DNA of 64,000 bases, taken from positions 1-64,000 of the forward strand of contig NZ_RKIJ01000017.1 in assembly GCF_003752595.1 (NCBI RefSeq), given 5' to 3'. Positions 9,079 to 16,484 of the stretch are shown in pieces; the stretch's first letter is position 1; the number at the start of each line of letters is the position of its first letter. Origin of the DNA: Cellulomonas sp. PhB143. Lineage in GTDB: Bacteria > Actinomycetota > Actinomycetes > Actinomycetales > Cellulomonadaceae. The notes below the pieces were generated by a model that did not search any database, was not told the DNA's origin, and saw nothing but the letters and a program-made list of their open reading frames with translations. The position numbers and the translations under genes are program-made.

Positions 9079-9501
9079 ATGGCAGGAGACTCGGCAGCGC
9101 GCTTCTTCGTCGACCGCGGGATGGGCGCTCGCCTCGTCCCTGACGGCCTGCGCGCCGCCGGGTGGCAGCTCACGACGATGACGGAGCGATACGGCATCAA
9201 GGTCTCCGAGGGACTCGCTGATGTCGACTGGATCCGCGAGGCGAGCGAACGCGGGGAGGCAATCCTGACGAAGGACGCCCGGATCGCTCGGGTTCCCGTC
9301 GAGGCCGCCGTCGTCGTGAACTGCGACGCCAAGGTGTTCGCGATGACGAGCAGTCGGATCACCGGCCCAGAGATGCTCGCCCGACTCCTGCACAACCAGA
9401 TGGCCATCCATCGCTGGGCTCAGCGGACGCCACCACCCTTCGTTGCCGGCGTCGACGCGAGTCGGATCGCGCGCCTCAAGCTCGCAAGACTCGAGGTCTG
9501 A
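9079..9501 (+). CDS. PIN-like toxin, VapC45-like
   Basis: 140 residues, four bases after the antitoxin stop, so translationally linked. FFVDRGMGARLVPDGLRAAGW at the start, EAILTKDARIARVP in the middle and the acidic positions D21-like and D-K-D fit the DUF5615/Mut7-C PIN-like nuclease fold in which aspartates hold the metal. The family cleaves RNA; VapC toxins inhibit growth when the antitoxin is lost. Partner assignment rests on gene order and lengths. The next 100 bases hold repeat R1. Confidence 0.7.
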   Translation: MAGDSAARFFVDRGMGARLVPDGLRAAGWQLTTMTERYGIKVSEGLADVDWIREASERGEAILTKDARIARVPVEAAVVVNCDAKVFAMTSSRITGPEMLARLLHNQMAIHRWAQRTPPPFVAGVDASRIARLKLARLEV

Positions 9502-9505
9502 CTCC

Positions 9506-9589
9506 GTCAAGCGTGGCCGTAGCCATCGCGCAGCGACGCCGTAGGCGTCCTTGATGCGGACAGGAGCCGGCCGGATGCTCGGCGGTCGG
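9506..9589. repeat. Dispersed repeat copy R1, downstream of the toxin gene
   Basis: About 84 bp, roughly 80% identical by eye to 10152-10236. Shared core words are GTCAAG, GCGCAGCG, CGCCGTAGGCG and GGCCGGA. Ends GTCAAG and CTTGA can pair, giving a stem with a large loop. The two copies flank the VOC gene as direct repeats. Confidence 0.6.
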
Positions 9590-9618
9590 TGCAGGGCCGG
9601 ACTGCGAGGCGGTGCAGG

Positions 9619-10053
9619 TCAGGCGAGACAGAACTCGTTACCTTCGATGTCCTGCATCACGATGCAGGACTCGTTCTCCTCGTCGGCGTACAGGGTGTAG
9701 GCGTGGGTCGCGCCCAGTGATTCCAGCCGTGCGCACTCGGCCTCGAGCGTGGCAAGGCGCTCGTCTCCCACGAGCCCGGTGCCGACACGAATGTCGAGGT
9801 GGACCCGGTTCTTGACGACCTTGCCTTCGGGCACTCGCGGGAAGTACAGGCGCGGCCCAGCGCCCGCGGGGTCGACGCAGGCGCACCACGAGCCCTGCTC
9901 TTCGGGTGGCAAGGTGCGCCGGTACGCCTCCCACGTGGCGAACTCCTCCGACGGTGAGGGAATGACATATCCCAGCGCCTCGCACCAGAACCGAGCGACA
10001 CGCTCGGGCTGGGCGCAGTCGAAGGTGACTTGGTACTGCTTGACCGATGACAT
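9619..10053 (-). CDS. VOC-superfamily (glyoxalase-like) protein
   Basis: 144 residues with the betaalphabetabetabeta glyoxalase-like pattern: VTFDCAQPERVARFWCEALGY at the N-terminus and VHLDIRV plus MQDIEGNEFCLA in the second half. Metal-binding residues H (VHLDI) and E (GNEFC) can be seen. Members bind or modify small molecules or act in resistance; substrate unknown. I take ATG 10053 over the TTG at 10062. The gene lies between two direct repeat copies, so it may have been carried or may be deletable as a cassette. Confidence 0.8.
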   Translation of the reverse strand: MSSVKQYQVTFDCAQPERVARFWCEALGYVIPSPSEEFATWEAYRRTLPPEEQGSWCACVDPAGAGPRLYFPRVPEGKVVKNRVHLDIRVGTGLVGDERLATLEAECARLESLGATHAYTLYADEENESCIVMQDIEGNEFCLA

Positions 10054-10151
10054 GGCACACAACTTACTGGCAAATGAGGGGTAAAGACTTCGGCCGAGAG
10101 CTGGAAGGCGCCATACCGATTGCGGGGCACAAGAGGCCGGCGCAGCTCCGG

Positions 10152-10236
10152 GTCAAGGGTGGCCGCAGGCCATTGCGCAGCGGCGCCGTAGGCGCCCTTG
10201 ACGCGGGTCGCAGACGGCCGGACGCTCGGTGCTCGG
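10152..10236. repeat. Dispersed repeat copy R2
   Basis: 85 bp, second copy of the element at 9506-9589, same orientation. Here the ends are perfectly complementary (GTCAAGGG 10152-10159 with CCCTTGAC 10195-10202). It abuts the truncated gene at 10240, as if the element had replaced the 5' part of that gene. Confidence 0.6.
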
Positions 10237-10239
10237 CCT

Positions 10240-10425
10240 GGATGGACGAACTCTCGCGTCTCGATCGCCTGCCGCGACAACGCCGGACACATCGACGGCG
10301 GCGGAACCACGTACCCGAACGCCATCCCGGCCGGCGGTCAGTACCTGGTGTCAGACGCCTACCTCATCACGGCGGACGACGCGACGACGTGCGAGGCGTA
10401 CGTGCAGCTCGCACCCGCCATATAG
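10240..10425 (+). pseudogene. 3' remnant of a secreted-protein-like gene
   Basis: The frame from about 10240 to the stop at 10425 encodes roughly 60 residues including VSIACRDNAGHID, GGGTTYPNAIPAGGQ and TTCEAYVQLAP, with a Cys pair. This has the composition of the C-terminal beta-sandwich of small actinobacterial exported proteins. There is no start or signal peptide: the reading frame upstream runs straight into repeat R2. I read it as a decayed, 5'-truncated gene. The parent family is not recognised with certainty. The following 209 bases (10426-10634) show nothing coding. Confidence 0.5.
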
Positions 10426-10634
10426 GCGACGACAGCGCGCGAGGTCCGCGTACACGTCGATCGTCGGGTCAGCGGCGCCGAGGACGCCCGCACGAACGTG
10501 GTTGGCTACTTGCATGCCTGTTCGCGGAACCCGTGCGTTCGGTTCTCGGTGACGCGTTGCGTGTGCCCGGAGAGGGTCCCCGGGCCGCTCATCGTGCGAG
10601 TATTCGGATTCACTGCGGTGGACGGGAACCGGTC

Positions 10635-11117
10635 ATGGACGTGAAGCAGGGACGGTGGTCCGCCGTGGGGACGGGCGCCGTCATCGTCGCCGTCATGGCC
10701 GGAACGTGGTTGATGTGCGAGAACGACCGCACATGGCGCGACACCTTTCGCCTCGAAGACCTCGCCTACGCGCGCGACCGGATCGACGACTTCGAGACGT
10801 ATCGCCCGGACGGAGTCTTCGAGTCCGGTACCGCCTGGGTCGCCCTCGTCGTAGCGTTCGTCGCCATGACGCTCGCGGCAGTCGCCGGTGTCTGCGCGGG
10901 CCGATGGCGTCGCACGTCCACGGCGATCAGTACCGCGTGCCTCATGATCCTCGTCGCCACGGGGGCTGTGCTGCCTTTCGGTCCGTTCATCCTGCTGATG
11001 TGCGCACTCCCCGCCACCCTCGCGGTGCGCAGCTTGTCCCGGTCGCCGAAGGAGCGCAGCGGCGCGGACGCCGGGTACGGCGCCTCTAACTGCGACGAGC
11101 CGTCGGTGCAAGACTGA
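10635..11117 (+). CDS. Small membrane protein of unknown function
   Basis: 160 residues from ATG 10635. Four hydrophobic stretches are visible: about residues 9-27 (AVGTGAVIVAVMAGTW), 66-88 (TAWVALVVAFVAMTLAAVAGV), 95-113 and 117-131, with an acidic loop between the first two (EDLAYARDRIDDFETYRP). No recognised domain. It sits four bases before the next small gene and probably forms a two-gene unit with it. The longer upstream open frame has no coding character. Confidence 0.6.
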   Translation: MDVKQGRWSAVGTGAVIVAVMAGTWLMCENDRTWRDTFRLEDLAYARDRIDDFETYRPDGVFESGTAWVALVVAFVAMTLAAVAGVCAGRWRRTSTAISTACLMILVATGAVLPFGPFILLMCALPATLAVRSLSRSPKERSGADAGYGASNCDEPSVQD

Positions 11118-11121
11118 CGAC

Positions 11122-11421
11122 GTGACCGCCGATGACCTCGCATCCGAGGCGACCGCCGATGCTGTTCAGCCCAACCCGAGCGAGTACCTGCCTGCGGGAG
11201 ATGTCCTTGGCAGTCTGAAGCTGCTCCCGCTTCCGGAGGGCACGAGCCCGAGCGGCGTGCTGGCCTTCGTCAAGCTCGACGAGCCTGACGGCAGCGTCGG
11301 CTGGTCGGTGCGCGTCACCGAAGGTATGAACGACGAGGAGAACCTGGGACTGCTCGCTGGCTATGTCGAGCACTTGAAGCAGGTAGCGGCCGCGTCCTGG
11401 GACGACTCCGACCCGACGTGA
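11122..11421 (+). CDS. Small hypothetical protein, 99 residues
   Basis: GTG start four bases after the membrane protein's stop, so likely co-translated. Acidic protein with an organised middle (LKLLPLPEGTSPSGVLAFVKL, WSVRVTEGMNDEENLGLLAGYVEHL) that looks like a compact alpha/beta fold. No cysteine, signal or membrane segment. Not recognised; function unknown. The 110 bases after it hold nothing I can name. Confidence 0.55.
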   Translation: MTADDLASEATADAVQPNPSEYLPAGDVLGSLKLLPLPEGTSPSGVLAFVKLDEPDGSVGWSVRVTEGMNDEENLGLLAGYVEHLKQVAAASWDDSDPT

Positions 11422-11532
11422 CCTGACTACTGGGCAGCTTGTCCCCCCAGCTCGATCTTGCGCGTGGGGATCGCAGCGCGAAGAGCAGTCGCCACCTGGA
11501 GCTAGGCGGGCGCGGGTCGTCAGGATCGAGCC

Positions 11533-12063
11533 TTATGCGTTCACCGGTCCAGAATCGTAGGGATAAAGCTCCATTCCCATCACTGTCCGGATCCCGCGCG
11601 ATCCCGTGGTGTCGTCGTCGACGTGTCGCATGCCGATCTTCTCCGCGATGCGGCGCGACGCCACGTTGCCGGGGTGGATGATCGCGACGAGCTCCGACGC
11701 TCCGAGAACGTCCCGCGCGAAATCGCGGCAGGCTCTGGCTGCTTCGGTGGCGTAGCGCTGCCCCTGGCGGTCACGGCGGACGTGATAGCCGACCTCAAGC
11801 CTGGTCGAATCGTTGACCCGCTGCCAGGTCAGTCCGCAGTCACCGACGAACTCGCCGTCGTGGGTCTCGATCACCCAGAGACCATGACCGTGCTGCGTGT
11901 AGTTTCGCTGGTTCCAGTCGATCCAGGCCAGTGCCTCTTGCCTGGTCCTCGGCGCGGGGTAGAAGGCCATAACCTGAGCATCACCGAGCAGGGCAGTCAT
12001 CGCATCGAGGTCGTCGCGGGTCATCTCACGGAAGCGGAGTCGGGATGTCGGGGCGGGAACCAC
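11533..12063 (-). CDS. GNAT acetyltransferase, RimJ/RimL type
   Basis: 176 residues. N-terminal LRFREMTRDDLDAMTALLGD and the motif A region YHVRRDRQGQRYATEAARA, containing the R-x-x-G-x-A acetyl-CoA pyrophosphate loop, place it in the GNAT family that acetylates protein N-termini or small amines. The C-terminal half (NVASRRIAEKIGM) is the usual RimJ-like ending. Start GTG 12063. It is the last gene before the island boundary at 12132 and is transcribed away from it. Substrate unknown. Confidence 0.85.
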   Translation of the reverse strand: MVPAPTSRLRFREMTRDDLDAMTALLGDAQVMAFYPAPRTRQEALAWIDWNQRNYTQHGHGLWVIETHDGEFVGDCGLTWQRVNDSTRLEVGYHVRRDRQGQRYATEAARACRDFARDVLGASELVAIIHPGNVASRRIAEKIGMRHVDDDTTGSRGIRTVMGMELYPYDSGPVNA

Positions 12064-12131
12064 TTCGGCACGCTACTGCACCCGCCGACGTCGCCAGGGA
12101 CGCAAAACGGAGTGAAAGCGGAAGGCCAGGA

Positions 12132-12200
12132 ACGACAAAGGGCCCCGCATCCGCACGATCGCGCGGTTCGGGGCCCTTCGTCGACGGCGGTAGCGGTGGG
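12132..12200. repeat. Left attachment-site copy: duplicated tRNA-Ser 3' end plus terminator
   Basis: 69 bp matching 18760-18828 at 64 positions. It contains a copy of the tRNA terminator hairpin (AAGGGCCCC with GGGGCCCTT) and the last 12 bases of tRNA-Ser(CGA) (GGTAGCGGTGGG on the plus strand). The match fades just after 12200. A partial tRNA 3' end 6.6 kb from an intact tRNA is the standard footprint of tRNA-targeted integration. Confidence 0.85.
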
Positions 12201-12435
12201 CTTGAATCGCGCAGCTTGATCGGGCTGGGCTGAACCACACAAACATGCCGCTGACCTGCACCGTCGCCAGGGTCAAGTTCGGACCTGGTTGCGCCCACTG
12301 GTCCTCAATCACACGTCAAAACGGAGTGAATCTGGCGACTGCTGGACTCCCTGACGCAGCCGCACCACAGGCTCGAGGCGGGCGGTTGTTAGGCGGCGAA
12401 CTTCCCCAACCAACTACGGGCGCCATCCGCCGTGA

Positions 12436-12546
12436 CCGCCCGCGACGTACGGACCGCTGCCGTTCAAGGCCGTGGAGGACGACGACGTCCAGACTGACAA
12501 GCAGCGCTGGCGCCAACTCGCTACCAGCGGACAGCTCGGAAACTGA
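12436..12546 (+). pseudogene. C-terminal remnant of an unidentified gene
   Basis: After a TGA at 12433 the frame reads 36 codons to TGA 12544, including YGPLPFKAVEDDDVQTDKQ and WRQLATSGQLGN. The amphipathic charge pattern looks like a true protein C-terminus, and a good terminator hairpin follows within ten bases. There is no start. I take it as the surviving tail of a deleted gene of the island; family not recognised. Confidence 0.35.
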
Positions 12547-12553
12547 CTAGGCG

Positions 12554-12586
12554 GGAGCCCGTTCGCACCCGCAGTGCGAGGGCTCC
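12554..12586 (+). terminator. Hairpin after the gene remnant
   Basis: GGAGCCC (12554-12560) pairs with GGGCTCC (12580-12586), and inside it TCGCAC pairs with GTGCGA around a 5-nt loop, with a 2-nt bulge. It stands directly after the remnant's stop codon, as an intrinsic terminator would. Confidence 0.55.
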
Positions 12587-12941
12587 ACACGGCTCCGGCC
12601 CGGCTCGAACGGGCAGCCACCCTCACTAAGCTGCGGGCAGGACGCGACAGTACCGCCTTTGAGCGCGCCTTGGGCGGAGTACCGCCGAGAATAGCCGTGC
12701 GGGGTTCCACCGGCAAGGCCACTCGAGCAGAAGTGCGGGATGCCCTCTCAGCGCATGGGCGCGCTCCACGGAGGGCGGGGCCGCGCCGCGGAGCCGCGCT
12801 CTTGAGTCAGTATGGAAATTCCTCACGACTCCGGGGGACCCGCGCGAGATACGGCTACGCATGCATGTCGAGGACACGGAGCCACGGGGACTGGGCGAGA
12901 TGTGAGATCCTACGACCTGCAACGGATCAGGTGGGAGAAGC

Positions 12942-14426
12942 GTGCCGACGAATCGCACACACGAAAAGCGCGAGAGGTCTAGGCGGTGGCTGGGACAGCC
13001 ACAGCAACAGCAGCCGACTCAGGCAGTCCAACCGTCCTTCGATTCCCACTCTAGCCTCGAGTCGTCAAGTCAAGAGCCTGCGGAGGCGCAGAACGAATCG
13101 ACCGCTGTCGGCAGACACTGGGCTCAGGTCTCATCGAGCTGGCGGACCCACCATTCTCCGCAGTACGCGTCGATGGTGGTGCCAACTGGGAATTCCGATG
13201 CACCGATACACCGGTGGTTTCACCTAAAGGAAGCCTACAGCAAGGACCTTCTCCCAAGCCTTCTAGCATTGCTACCGAATATTGTTACAAATGACCGCAG
13301 TTTGACTATCGTTGACCCATTTTCAGGAGTCGGAACGACGATGGTCTCAGCAATTGAGCAACTCCGCAGCGGTAAAATCTCGCGCCTGCGAGGCTACGGC
13401 CTCGAGGTTAACCCATTTCTCCAATTTGTGACGGCCACGAAGACCAGTTCGGCCCTGAACGGTGCGGCGCCGGCGATCACCACGCTAGCGTCATTGGTTG
13501 CGTGCGCGCAGAAGACGCGAGTCGCTCCGGAGGAGCTGCCCTCCCTGTCCACCTTCGGGAATGAACGGTTTTTCCCTAGAGAGCATGTCGAGCAACTTGT
13601 CGCCCTCCGACGGGCAATCGACGAAGCGGATATCGGAGACGCAGACCGCAACTGGGCGAGGCTGGCCCTGGCAATGACCGTAGAGCCTGCAAGTCGGCTT
13701 AGGAGGGACGGGCGGACTCTCCGATACGAGGACCGAGCCCCATTGGCACCATACGAGGTATTCGTGCGCGCACTAGAACGGATCGCCGAAGACGTGCCGG
13801 AACTCGCACTACCCTCCGGAGACGTGCAGATCCGACATGGCTCTGCCCTGAACCCTGGATGGGGCGTCGAGCCAGGCGCCGCAGACCTCGTACTCTTCAG
13901 TCCGCCCTATCCCAACAATATCGACTACACCGAGGTGTACAAGACAGAACTGTGGGCGCTCGGTTTTGTGGCGAATCAAGACGAGTTCCGTGAGCAGCGA
14001 CAGAGAACCCTTCGCAGCCATCCTAGTGTGAAATTTCGCCGGGAGCTCAAGTATCCGAATGATGCGCGCGGTGGTGACGTCACCAAACTGATCGACCCAG
14101 TAATCGGAGAGATCCCGTCGGATTCCCGCTACGCGAAATCGCTCGAACGGATGATTGAGGGCTACGCGGACGACATGCTGACGGTGTTTGATGCGGCATA
14201 CAAGGCACTTCGTCAGGGCGGATTCTGTGTCTACATCGTCGGGAATAGCGTGCACGGAACGTCCGAGGCACCCGTAATGATTGCCTCTGACGTCATGCTC
14301 GCGCGCCTCGGAGAGATCGCGGGATTCACCGTTGAGAGTATCAACATCGCGAGGACGTTACCTCGTCGACGAATCGACAGCGCGTTTGTACGAGAAAGTT
14401 TAGTCGTGCTGCGCAAGGAAGCCTAG
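12942..14426 (+). CDS. Site-specific DNA methyltransferase, SPPY (N4-cytosine) type
   Basis: 494 residues from a GTG with a GGGAGAA ribosome site. The first 60 residues are a Gln/Ser-rich disordered leader. Motif I, the AdoMet-binding loop VDPFSGVGTT (about 124-133), comes before the catalytic motif IV SPPYPNNIDY (about 320-329); SPPY favours N4-methylcytosine over N6-methyladenine. Between them is a roughly 190-residue segment that may hold target recognition. The gene faces the nuclease/ATPase operon end to end inside the tRNA-bounded island and is probably its self-protecting modification enzyme. Codon use is clearly less GC-rich than the chromosomal backbone, as expected of acquired DNA. 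Confidence 0.85.
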   Translation: MPTNRTHEKRERSRRWLGQPQQQQPTQAVQPSFDSHSSLESSSQEPAEAQNESTAVGRHWAQVSSSWRTHHSPQYASMVVPTGNSDAPIHRWFHLKEAYSKDLLPSLLALLPNIVTNDRSLTIVDPFSGVGTTMVSAIEQLRSGKISRLRGYGLEVNPFLQFVTATKTSSALNGAAPAITTLASLVACAQKTRVAPEELPSLSTFGNERFFPREHVEQLVALRRAIDEADIGDADRNWARLALAMTVEPASRLRRDGRTLRYEDRAPLAPYEVFVRALERIAEDVPELALPSGDVQIRHGSALNPGWGVEPGAADLVLFSPPYPNNIDYTEVYKTELWALGFVANQDEFREQRQRTLRSHPSVKFRRELKYPNDARGGDVTKLIDPVIGEIPSDSRYAKSLERMIEGYADDMLTVFDAAYKALRQGGFCVYIVGNSVHGTSEAPVMIASDVMLARLGEIAGFTVESINIARTLPRRRIDSAFVRESLVVLRKEA

Positions 14427-14679
14427 AGGACGCCCCCTAGGCACAGGCCAGGCTCGTGCGCCAGTGTGCCGCGACCAGCAAACCTCGGCCCTCGAGCCTC
14501 AACTTCCACGGTCCGTCCTGACCCGGGCGGTCCCCTCCGTCCTGACGCAGCTCGTCGACCAGACGAGAGGCCGTGCGCGATGATGCACCTGCGAACGGCT
14601 CGATCCAGGAAATGTCCGGCGCCGAGATCACACCCACACAGGCACTATGCCACCGGAACCAAGACATGCGGGACGCCCT

Positions 14680-15732
14680 CTAGACGAAGACAGGCTCCAT
14701 AAAGCACCGGAATGGCCGACCCATGTCCGCACGTTCAATGATCTCAGGTGGATATGATGGATCGCTCTGTGCGTAGTACAGCCCGTCGTCTCTGCTGATT
14801 GATGACTGACCCGGAGCTAGATTGCGCCGCCTTGCGTCGAAGACAAACAGGTACCCCATGACCGGGATATCGGACGTCGTCGAGTCTCTTAGGTCAAGAT
14901 ACTCGGCGAGTTGCCGCATACCCTCCACTGCTCGCGATTGCGAATACTTCGTCTTAAAGTGCGATTCGTCTCTTTGCCCCGAGGCGCCTAGCCACTTGAT
15001 TTCGACGATTGCCGCGCGCCTATCACTCCACCACGTCACTTCGAGATCGACGGGCTTCGTTTCACTCTGATTCTGCTCTGGTCGTACAGTCGCGTCAGAT
15101 AGCGCGTAGATCAGGGCCAGGTGGAGCGATCTCCTCATGAGGTGCTCGGGCTTCTCGCCGAGCGAAATTCGAGCATCGTCCCCCCACATTGCGGCCAGGT
15201 GCCCGCACTGTTCGGGGATGCGGTTCTGTCGAACGTATTGCTCAAGCGCGCTCTCGAGAGAGGAAAACGTTGGCGTAGCCATGCCGCAATCCCAAGGACT
15301 GTCGTTTACAACCCAGCTCACGCCATCGATCACTATCTCCTCGACTTGCCGATGAACATAGCGATAGATCAGGTGCGGCCCGTTGTACGACACGTCGGTC
15401 CGCATGGAGTTCCAAACGCGATATGTGGTCGGCCCCGAGCGAGCGACCGTCATTTGAGCAACCGCTGGCCCTCCGAGGTCGGCGAGGTTGTAGTGTGTAG
15501 CACCTCCCTCTTGTAGCGGCTCATTGTCATCGTCGATTGGTGCAAGGACAGCGAGACCTGAGGTGAGCATCTCGAAAGGCACGTGCTTGAGCACTTCCCG
15601 CGCGGTAGCGACCAACCTGACCAGCGCGTCCATCCCAGGTACTCCGAAACGATCGTGCGCCGCAGCCTCGTAACGCCTGTTGCTCAGTCTCATGAAAGCG
15701 GATACGAGATCCTCGGAATTCGCAGATATCAT
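14680..15732 (-). CDS. PD-(D/E)xK nuclease-like protein, third gene of the defence operon
   Basis: 350 residues. The C-terminal third has the restriction-nuclease core: PVDLEVTWW (D about 229), AAIVEIKWLG (E244-x-K246), then a helix with Q (YSQSRAVEGMRQLAEYL), the arrangement of the PD-(D/E)xK fold. The preceding HLMRRSLHLALIYAL helix could supply the first acidic residue. The N-terminal 190 residues match no family I know. Its ATG overlaps the stop of the preceding gene by one base (TAATG), so the products are made together. Most likely the DNA-cutting effector. The 253 bases between it and the methyltransferase stop hold no confident gene. Confidence 0.75.
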   Translation of the reverse strand: MISANSEDLVSAFMRLSNRRYEAAAHDRFGVPGMDALVRLVATAREVLKHVPFEMLTSGLAVLAPIDDDNEPLQEGGATHYNLADLGGPAVAQMTVARSGPTTYRVWNSMRTDVSYNGPHLIYRYVHRQVEEIVIDGVSWVVNDSPWDCGMATPTFSSLESALEQYVRQNRIPEQCGHLAAMWGDDARISLGEKPEHLMRRSLHLALIYALSDATVRPEQNQSETKPVDLEVTWWSDRRAAIVEIKWLGASGQRDESHFKTKYSQSRAVEGMRQLAEYLDLRDSTTSDIPVMGYLFVFDARRRNLAPGQSSISRDDGLYYAQSDPSYPPEIIERADMGRPFRCFMEPVFV

Positions 15733-16484
15733 TATGGCTCCTCGCCCTCGGAGGCGACGTCTAGCGCGCGCTGTGCGCGATCCTGGAGAAATTGCACGTA
15801 AAGCGACGCGGGAACCAGAAGCTCCTCATGTTCGGGACCGAGAACCTCGAGGAGTGCGTGAAACTCCTCATATAGCCGATCAGCGGATGCCCGTGTGAGG
15901 AGCATCCTTGAACTGTCGAGTACCAAAGCTTGCGAGAGCTGTGGTTCAAAAGCAAGAGAGTTCACGACGGCAGATAGCGAGGTGAACAATGCGGTCGCGC
16001 CGGAAGCGTAAAGGAACTGCGTCCGACTGCCAAATGCGTGCAAGTCGCTAAGGAACCCTAGTTCCTCCGCGCCGGAGCGAGTAATCCGAAAACCGCTCGC
16101 ATCCTGGTGTTGTGTGGGTGCGCGCAACGCCAGATGGCCCGACGCTATGAGCTCATCCAGCGCCGAATCAATTGCCGGACTATACGGCAGAGTTGGCGGG
16201 ACCGCACTGAACGCGTAGCCCCATTCCGTCGCGGGCCGCCCCTTAAACACGGACATCAAGCATGCCAAATAGGCGAAACTGTGGAACTCCATGCGTCCGG
16301 CCGGACGTTGCTCGCCCAAGAGTCGAGCGAGGTGTAGCACATCGAAAATTGCCCCTGGCTGCCAATCCTGAAGCGATTGCCACGCGGAGTCCTCGATTCC
16401 GCTATCGACATAGGCAGTATCTGAGTCCAAATCTTCGCCGACGTTGAACAGGGTCATCTCGTCGCGATCTGGGTCCTCAGTCAC
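15732..16484 (-). CDS. Middle component with winged-helix segment, second gene of the defence operon
   Basis: 250 residues, not matched to a named family. After an acidic N-terminus (residues 1-40), helices follow, and about residues 101-145 read as a winged helix: SALDELIASGHLAL, then GFRITRSGAEEL as recognition helix and wing. The C-terminus is helical. Small winged-helix middle proteins between an ABC/SMC ATPase and an effector are the hallmark of ABC-three-component systems, and they also resemble the kleisin/KITE helpers of SMC complexes. GTG start overlaps the ATPase stop by four bases (GTGA). Confidence 0.6.
   Translation of the reverse strand: MTEDPDRDEMTLFNVGEDLDSDTAYVDSGIEDSAWQSLQDWQPGAIFDVLHLARLLGEQRPAGRMEFHSFAYLACLMSVFKGRPATEWGYAFSAVPPTLPYSPAIDSALDELIASGHLALRAPTQHQDASGFRITRSGAEELGFLSDLHAFGSRTQFLYASGATALFTSLSAVVNSLAFEPQLSQALVLDSSRMLLTRASADRLYEEFHALLEVLGPEHEELLVPASLYVQFLQDRAQRALDVASEGEEP

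Larger units (their letters stand above)
12201..12941. other. Left island margin: gene remnants, no intact gene
   Basis: 740 bases with no convincing full gene and no integrase. CAAAACGGAGTGAA occurs at about 12103 and 12317, with CTGCACC and GTCGCCAGGG words before each, so a short segment on either side of the attachment copy is duplicated. One gene tail with its terminator is at 12436-12586. 12587-12930 is GC-rich, with long frames on both strands that show no codon bias. The final bases carry the ribosome site of the methyltransferase. Confidence 0.6.

Noticed and set aside
10047-10634. Long upstream extension of the membrane protein frame
   Set aside because: Arg/His-rich, crosses repeat R2 and the gene remnant in another frame; the hydrophobic protein starts cleanly at 10635.
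12598-12614. tRNA T-arm-like motif (GCCCG-TTCGAGC-CGGGC on the minus strand) with a following CGGAGCC
   Set aside because: No matching 5' acceptor, D-arm or anticodon arm within reach; taken as chance or at most a very old relic.
14437-14667. 76-residue minus-strand frame between the methyltransferase and the nuclease
   Set aside because: No ribosome site, no domain and weak codon character; it could be a remnant but cannot be supported.
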